A DNA stretch of 8,330 nucleotides, taken from NCBI GenBank assembly GCA_023132075.1, contig JAGLYT010000059.1, positions 1 to 8,330 on the forward strand, written 5' to 3'. A program made the translations under genes and the position numbers. The stretch comes from JAGLHV01 sp023132075 [NCBI: bacterium]. Lineage in GTDB: Bacteria; CBDUZB01; JAGLHV01. Below the pieces are notes generated by a model, which was not told the DNA's origin, searched no databases, and saw only the letters and a list, made by a program, of their open reading frames with translations. Shown here piece after piece: positions 4,446-8,330 of this stretch. Position 1 is the stretch's first letter. Each line of letters begins with the position of its first letter.

Positions 4446-5324
4446 ATGAAACAAATTGTGATCATCAGCGGTAAAGGAGGGACGGGAAAAACTGTAGTAA
4501 CCAGTGCTTTTGCTTCTTTGGCCAAAAACAAAGTAATGGCAGACTGTGATGTTGATGCTGCCGATTTACATTTGTTGCTTAGTCCTCAAATAAAAGAAAA
4601 GTATGAATTTAAAAGCGGGGTGACTGCAGTTATTGATAAAGAACTTTGTAATCAATGTGAGCAATGTGTTCAGGTGTGCCGTTTTTCCGCTGTAAATACG
4701 AGTCAATCCGCCTCCGGGGAAAAAGAGTTTGTGGTAGATCCTATTGCTTGTGAAGGATGTGCCTTTTGTAGTTTTGTCTGTCCTACCAAAGCAATAAAAA
4801 TGGAAGAGAATGTATCCGGAGAATGGTACATTTCGGATACCAGGTTTGGTTCTCTTGTTCATGCCAAATTAGGAATAGCGTCTGAAAATTCAGGAAAACT
4901 TGTTACCCTGGTGAAACAAAAAGCAAAAGAATTAGCAGAGAAACAAAATTGTGATTGGATTATTATCGATGGTGCTCCCGGGATAGGATGTCCGGTAATT
5001 GCTTCATTATCGGGGGTGGATTATGCATTAGTTATCACCGAGCCGACATTATCCGGCCTTCACGATGCGGATAGAGTGATTAAAATGGTAAAGCATTTTA
5101 AACTTTCGGTTAAATTAATCATCAACAAATACGATTTAAATAAAGAGATGACGGAAAAAATAGAAGAATATTGTAAAAGCAGGGATATTCCTCTTATCGG
5201 AAAAATAAGTTTTGATGAGTCGATGGTAAAGGCGATGATAGAGGGTAAAACAATTATAGAATATGGGCAGGGAAAAGCCCGGGACGAGATTATTACGATC
5301 TGGGATAGATTAAAAAAAACTTGA
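4446..5324 (+). CDS. MinD-superfamily ATPase with inserted 2[4Fe-4S] ferredoxin domain (second copy)
   Basis: This 292-aa paralogue of the preceding ATPase has the same order of parts: GKGGTGKT at 9-16, DCDVDAADLH at 33-42, ferredoxin motifs C68-C71-C74-C78 and C102-C105-C108-C112, and IDGAPGIGCPV at 174-184. The intact deviant Walker A lysine pair and all eight cluster cysteines suggest an active redox-linked ATPase. I start it at ATG 4446, six bases after AAGGA, rather than at the in-frame TTG 4440, which directly follows that site. MinD-type ATPases work as dimers, so the two neighbours could form a heterodimer. That is inference, supported by both being retained complete but well diverged. 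The end of the gene overlaps the -35 element of the TetR promoter, so this is the last gene of the metal/redox block. Confidence 0.93.
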   Translation: MKQIVIISGKGGTGKTVVTSAFASLAKNKVMADCDVDAADLHLLLSPQIKEKYEFKSGVTAVIDKELCNQCEQCVQVCRFSAVNTSQSASGEKEFVVDPIACEGCAFCSFVCPTKAIKMEENVSGEWYISDTRFGSLVHAKLGIASENSGKLVTLVKQKAKELAEKQNCDWIIIDGAPGIGCPVIASLSGVDYALVITEPTLSGLHDADRVIKMVKHFKLSVKLIINKYDLNKEMTEKIEEYCKSRDIPLIGKISFDESMVKAMIEGKTIIEYGQGKARDEIITIWDRLKKT

Positions 5325-5349
5325 CAAATTAAACGAAATAAGCTATAAT
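5321..5349 (+). promoter_or_regulatory. Consensus sigma70-type promoter for the TetR gene
   Basis: TTGACA (5321-5326) and TATAAT (5344-5349) are perfect hexamers with a 17-base spacer. The -35 overlaps the stop codon of the preceding ATPase gene. Possible operator elements downstream are weak: a GAATAT direct repeat at 5352-5357 and 5373-5378 (21-base period), and CTAAA/TTTAG arms at 5362-5366 and 5378-5382. Either could be a TetR site, with low confidence. Confidence 0.85.
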
Positions 5350-5396
5350 CAGAATATAAAACTAAAACGGTCGAATATTTAGAAAGGTGTATTTAA

Positions 5397-5975
5397 TTGA
5401 AAACAAACGAGAAAAAAGGAATTATCACTAAAGTAGCGCAGAGAATTTTTTCCAAATATGGTTTAATTAAAACAACCGTTGATGAAATTGCCAAAGCCGC
5501 CCGAATGGGGAAAGCAAGTTTATATCATTATTTTAAAAGCAAGGAAGATATTTTTAGAGAGGTTGTTGAAAAAGAGAATAGATTTTTAAAAGAAAAAATA
5601 AACGAAGCAATAAACAACGAGCATACACCGCAAAAGAAAATCAGAGCATATATAATGACTCGAATGAAATACCTCAGTGAGCTGGCTAATATCCACAGCG
5701 CTCTCAAGGATGATTATCTTGACCATTATGCTTTTATAGAAAAAATAAGAGAGAGAACTTTTCAGGAAGAAATTGCAACAATTAAAGCAATTCTAAAAGA
5801 AGGGGTAAAAAACGGAATATTTTCAATTCGTGATATAGAATTGACTTCATTTGCGATTATTTCTGCATTGAAGGGTTTGGAATATCCCTGGTCTGTGAAA
5901 ACATCTTTACCGGAAATAGAAAAGAATATAGATAAATTGATGGAAATACTTTTTAATGGGATTATAAAGAGGTAG
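5397..5975 (+). CDS. TetR/AcrR-family transcriptional regulator
   Basis: This 192-aa one-component repressor has the TetR-type helix-turn-helix near residues 25-47 (TVDEIAKAARMGKASLYHYF), followed by the usual KSKEDIF. The C-terminal ligand-binding domain is helical and not specific enough to predict an effector. The start is TTG 5397 behind AGAAAGGTG (5381-5389). The next in-frame ATG falls inside the DNA-binding helix and would destroy it, so a non-ATG start is well supported. The gene has its own consensus promoter and is followed after 65 bases by the ACP gene. The context suggests a lipid- or acyl-responsive regulator of the ACP, acyltransferase and patatin genes, as for several TetR proteins of fatty-acid metabolism, but this is inference. 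Confidence 0.92.
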   Translation: MKTNEKKGIITKVAQRIFSKYGLIKTTVDEIAKAARMGKASLYHYFKSKEDIFREVVEKENRFLKEKINEAINNEHTPQKKIRAYIMTRMKYLSELANIHSALKDDYLDHYAFIEKIRERTFQEEIATIKAILKEGVKNGIFSIRDIELTSFAIISALKGLEYPWSVKTSLPEIEKNIDKLMEILFNGIIKR

Positions 5976-6040
5976 TTTATTTTTTTTTGTTTAAAAATGG
6001 AACGAAAAACCAAAATGTTTGAATAGTTTAAAAGGGAAAA
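5976..6040. other. AT-rich gap with T-tract after the TetR gene
   Basis: A T-tract (TTTATTTTTTTTTG, about 5977-5989) directly follows the TetR stop codon, but no stem precedes it, so I do not call a terminator. AAAGGGA about five bases before the ACP start is the probable ribosome-binding site. Read-through from the TetR gene into the ACP gene is plausible. Confidence 0.35.
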
Positions 6041-6313
6041 ATGTTACTATTTAATGAAGTAAAAAAAATTGTGGTTAATCAACTCCGGGTTGATGATTCA
6101 AAGGTAAAATTAGAGTCTAAATTTATTGATGATTTAGGTATTGATTCTTTAGATTTGGCTCAGTTGCTGATGTTTATGGAAGATGCATTTGGGATTAATA
6201 TTATCGATACTAATTATTTTCAACGGTTTATTACTATTGGCGATCTGGTAGAAATTGTAGAAGAAGAAATAAAAGGGAAGGATAATTTAAAGAAAAATAA
6301 AAGTTTAAATTAA
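6041..6313 (+). CDS. Acyl carrier protein
   Basis: This 90-aa acidic four-helix carrier protein holds fatty-acyl or other acyl groups as thioesters on a 4'-phosphopantetheine arm. The attachment serine is S36 in the DDLGIDSLDLAQLL motif at 30-43. The core domain ends near residue 78 (VEIVEEEIKGK) and a lysine/asparagine-rich tail of about 12 residues follows, making it slightly longer than housekeeping AcpP. No fab genes lie around it; instead it sits upstream of a YghO/bCerS-like acyltransferase. That suggests a dedicated carrier for a specialised lipid pathway rather than the bulk fatty-acid synthase carrier. A polyketide-type or other specialised carrier role cannot be excluded from sequence. 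Confidence 0.92.
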   Translation: MLLFNEVKKIVVNQLRVDDSKVKLESKFIDDLGIDSLDLAQLLMFMEDAFGINIIDTNYFQRFITIGDLVEIVEEEIKGKDNLKKNKSLN

Positions 6314-6375
6314 TAGAAATTGTAATTATATATTTTCTGGACGGAGATAGATGCAGGGCTGATAAGGAGAGAAAA

Positions 6376-7494
6376 ATGAACGGGATAAATATTAAAGTTG
6401 TTGAAAGCAAAAAAGATTTAAAAAAATTTTTAAAATTTCCCTGGAAAATTTACCGAGACAATTCTTATTGGGTTCCACCATTGATGAAAGAGGTTAAAAA
6501 TTTACTTGATCCTGAAAAACATCCATTTTGGATACATGCAAAGAGAGAATTATTCTTAGCCGAAAGGAATGGGGAGGTTGTGGGGAGAATTGCTGCTATT
6601 TTTGATCAAAATCATAATAACTTTCACCAAGAGAAAACCGGGTTCTTCGGTTTTTTTGAATGTATTGAGGAGTATTCTGTTACTGAAGTTTTATTGAATA
6701 CTGCCAAAAGATGGTGCCAAATGGAGGGGATGAAAATTTTAAGGGGTCCTGTAAATCCCAGCATGAATGAAGAGTGTGCCTTTCTTCTGGAAGGGTTTGA
6801 TAAATCGCCGACAATAATGATGTCGTATACCCAACCCTATTATCTTGAATTTATGGAGCGATATGGTTTTCGGAAAGCAAAAGATTTATATGCTCTACTC
6901 AAAAAAATAGAAGACGGTATTCCTAAACGCATTGAAAAACTCGTAGAGAGAATAAAGAAAAAAACAAGGGTGAAAGTACGGCCTTTTGATATGAAAAATT
7001 ATAAAAGAGATATTCAATTTATTAAAGATATTTATAACTCTGCCTGGGAGAAAAATTGGGGTTTTGTTCCAATGACAGAGGGTGAAATGGATTTGACTGC
7101 AGAAAATATTAAACAAATTGCCATTCCTGAGTTGGTTCTCTTTGCTGAAATAGAGGGTAAACCTGTGGGGGTGAGTGTTACCGTTCCGGACTTTAATCAG
7201 GTATTGAACAAATTAAACGGCAAATTAGGACTGATTGGGATAGTGAAATTTTTATATTATAAGAGAAAAATAGATGGAGTTCGTTCAATCCTTGGTGGAG
7301 TAAAAAAAGAATACCGGAATTCCGGGATTATTGCTGTTTTATCTTATGAAACAGAAAAGAATATAATTAAATTAGGATATAAATGGTGTGAATTAGGTTG
7401 GAATTTGGAGGATAATGATTTAATAAATCAATTTGATATGGCTATCGGAGGGAAGATTTGTAAGAAATATAGAATTTATGAGATGGAGATTTAA
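6376..7494 (+). CDS. YghO/bCerS-like GNAT-fold acyltransferase
   Basis: This 372-aa protein has two GNAT-like halves. The N-terminal part contains YWVPPLMKE (31-39), a strand LFLAERNGEVVGRIAA (59-74), and GPVNPSMNEECAFLLEGF (124-141) followed by YTQPYYLEFMERYGFRKAKDLYA (151-173). The second part contains YNSAWEKNWGFVPMT (220-234), AEIEGKPVGVSV (257-268), GGVKKEYRNSGI (307-318) and GWNLEDN (341-347). These blocks are those I associate with the YghO/BcerS-like family. It includes bacterial ceramide synthase, which N-acylates sphingoid bases, and many uncharacterised members. The substrate is therefore uncertain: N-acylation of a long-chain amine is the best guess, and another amine or amino-acid acceptor is possible. 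A strong AAGGAGA ribosome-binding site precedes the ATG. The stop overlaps the next gene's first ATG, so the two are translationally coupled. Confidence 0.75.
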   Translation: MNGINIKVVESKKDLKKFLKFPWKIYRDNSYWVPPLMKEVKNLLDPEKHPFWIHAKRELFLAERNGEVVGRIAAIFDQNHNNFHQEKTGFFGFFECIEEYSVTEVLLNTAKRWCQMEGMKILRGPVNPSMNEECAFLLEGFDKSPTIMMSYTQPYYLEFMERYGFRKAKDLYALLKKIEDGIPKRIEKLVERIKKKTRVKVRPFDMKNYKRDIQFIKDIYNSAWEKNWGFVPMTEGEMDLTAENIKQIAIPELVLFAEIEGKPVGVSVTVPDFNQVLNKLNGKLGLIGIVKFLYYKRKIDGVRSILGGVKKEYRNSGIIAVLSYETEKNIIKLGYKWCELGWNLEDNDLINQFDMAIGGKICKKYRIYEMEI

Positions 7495-7496
7495 TG

Positions 7497-8330
7497 ATGA
7501 GAAAAAAATTAAAAATAGGTTTGGCCCTGGGAAGCGGAGCGGCACGGGGTTTGGCTCATATTGGGGTATTAAAAGTTTTAGAAGAAAATAAAATTCCTAT
7601 TGATTTAATTGCGGGAACGAGTATGGGGGCATTAGTTGGGGGGGCATATGCCGTAGGAATGTCTGTGGATGAGATGGAAAGAATAGCGATGGAAGTGGAC
7701 TGGAAAAGGTTAGGCCGGTTAATGGATTTTGTTATTCCCAGGTCAGGATTTATCAATGGGAAAAAAGTGAAAACTTTCATCAAAACCCTGGTGAAGAATA
7801 AAAAGATTGAGGAACTCAAAATACCTTTTGCTACTGTGGCTACAGATATTGAAACAGGAGAGGAAGTAATTATTCAGCAAGGGTTGATAGTAGAAGCAAT
7901 CCGGGCCAGTGCTTCAATCCCGGGAATATTTACTCCGGTCAGGAATGGGAAAAAAATTTTAGTCGATGGAGGATTGGTTAATCCTATTCCAATAAGTGTA
8001 GTGAAAAAAATGGGAGCAGATATTATTATTGCGGTTAATGTCATTTCCGGTCCGAAGAGAAAAAACCCTTCTAAAAAACTTCTATCACCCACTTCTGTTT
8101 TAGCAAAGAAAAATCAATCCGTCAAACATAATGAATCTCGTTTGCCCGGATTAGACCTTGCAGTGATCAAAACTAAATTTGATAAACTATTAAAAGAGAA
8201 ACTGATAAGCAGCGAGAAGTGGAAACAGATTATTAACCGATTTCAAAACGGGGAAGATAAATCACTGCCCAATATTATTACTGTACTATACCAGGCAATA
8301 AAAATAGCGGAAGAGAAAATGGTAGAATCC
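7497..8330 (+). CDS. Patatin-like phospholipase (RssA type), 3'-truncated by window edge
   Basis: The frame stays open to the last base, giving 278 residues with no stop, so the C-terminus lies beyond the window. It has the patatin oxyanion loop LGSGAARGLAHIGVL (11-25), nucleophile elbow GTSMG with Ser42, and catalytic Asp157 in VDGGLVNPIP, i.e. a complete Ser-Asp dyad. ASIPGIFTPV (139-148) is the usual block before it. Proteins of this COG1752/RssA group are predicted to be esterases or phospholipases acting on membrane lipids. Two adjacent ATGs (7494 and 7497) are possible starts. I take 7497, eight bases after GGAG (7485-7488), though 7494 forms a TAATG overlap with the upstream stop. Residues beyond about 185 are lysine-rich and less conserved. 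Coupling to the acyltransferase suggests a shared role in lipid remodelling. Confidence 0.9.
   Translation, partial: MRKKLKIGLALGSGAARGLAHIGVLKVLEENKIPIDLIAGTSMGALVGGAYAVGMSVDEMERIAMEVDWKRLGRLMDFVIPRSGFINGKKVKTFIKTLVKNKKIEELKIPFATVATDIETGEEVIIQQGLIVEAIRASASIPGIFTPVRNGKKILVDGGLVNPIPISVVKKMGADIIIAVNVISGPKRKNPSKKLLSPTSVLAKKNQSVKHNESRLPGLDLAVIKTKFDKLLKEKLISSEKWKQIINRFQNGEDKSLPNIITVLYQAIKIAEEKMVES

Noticed and set aside
5977-5989. T-tract after the TetR gene as a terminator
   Set aside because: No stem precedes the tract, so an intrinsic terminator cannot be supported.
7556-8092. Reverse-strand open frames opposite the patatin gene
   Set aside because: The + strand frame carries the full patatin motifs; the reverse frames are shadows.
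1-8330. CRISPR array, tRNA, rRNA, transposase or attachment site
   Set aside because: I saw no spaced direct repeats of CRISPR type, no tRNA- or rRNA-like segment and no transposase or integrase motif in any frame.

Overview
The window is a low-GC, gene-dense bacterial segment with every supported gene on the + strand. Four kinds of evidence suggest a strict anaerobe: ferredoxin-type cysteine clusters, NifX/orange-protein-family domains, very strong Shine-Dalgarno sites, and sigma70-type promoters matching consensus. The ACP, the YghO/bCerS-like acyltransferase and the RssA-type patatin are most often found in diderm bacteria. An uncultivated anaerobic lineage (Atribacterota or a similar phylum) would fit, but the sequence alone does not settle the taxon.

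Layout: (1) 1-1122 is the 3' part of a DUF4153 membrane protein entering from the left. (2) 1158-5324 is a metal/redox locus. It has a consensus promoter and a Fur-like box, a Fur-family regulator, a second Fur-like box, a Gly/Arg-rich DUF5320-type protein, a strong hairpin, two NifX-type cofactor-binding proteins, a 69-aa Gly-rich protein with two CxxC knuckles, and two tandem MinD-type ATPases that each carry an inserted two-cluster ferredoxin domain. Structured, repeat-like DNA lies in front of each ATPase gene. (3) 5321-8330 is a lipid-related stretch. A second consensus promoter drives a TetR regulator that starts at TTG. After it come an acyl carrier protein, a YghO/bCerS-like acyltransferase and a patatin-like hydrolase that runs off the right edge.

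How the genes may work together: the NifX-domain proteins plus the paired ferredoxin-MinD ATPases resemble the parts list of the orange-protein (ORP) loci of anaerobes. No nitrogenase gene is visible, so a role in nitrogen fixation should not be assumed. The two near-matching Fur boxes suggest metal- or redox-dependent control of the regulator and of the DUF5320-led gene set. Three proteins of this locus (the Fur regulator, DUF5320 and the 69-aa protein) share a ribosome-binding site plus N-terminal 'MPxxxxxGP' module, which is the most unusual pattern here. In the right-hand block, an ACP next to a bCerS-like N-acyltransferase recalls bacterial ceramide synthesis loci, but the key enzyme, serine palmitoyltransferase, is not inside the window.
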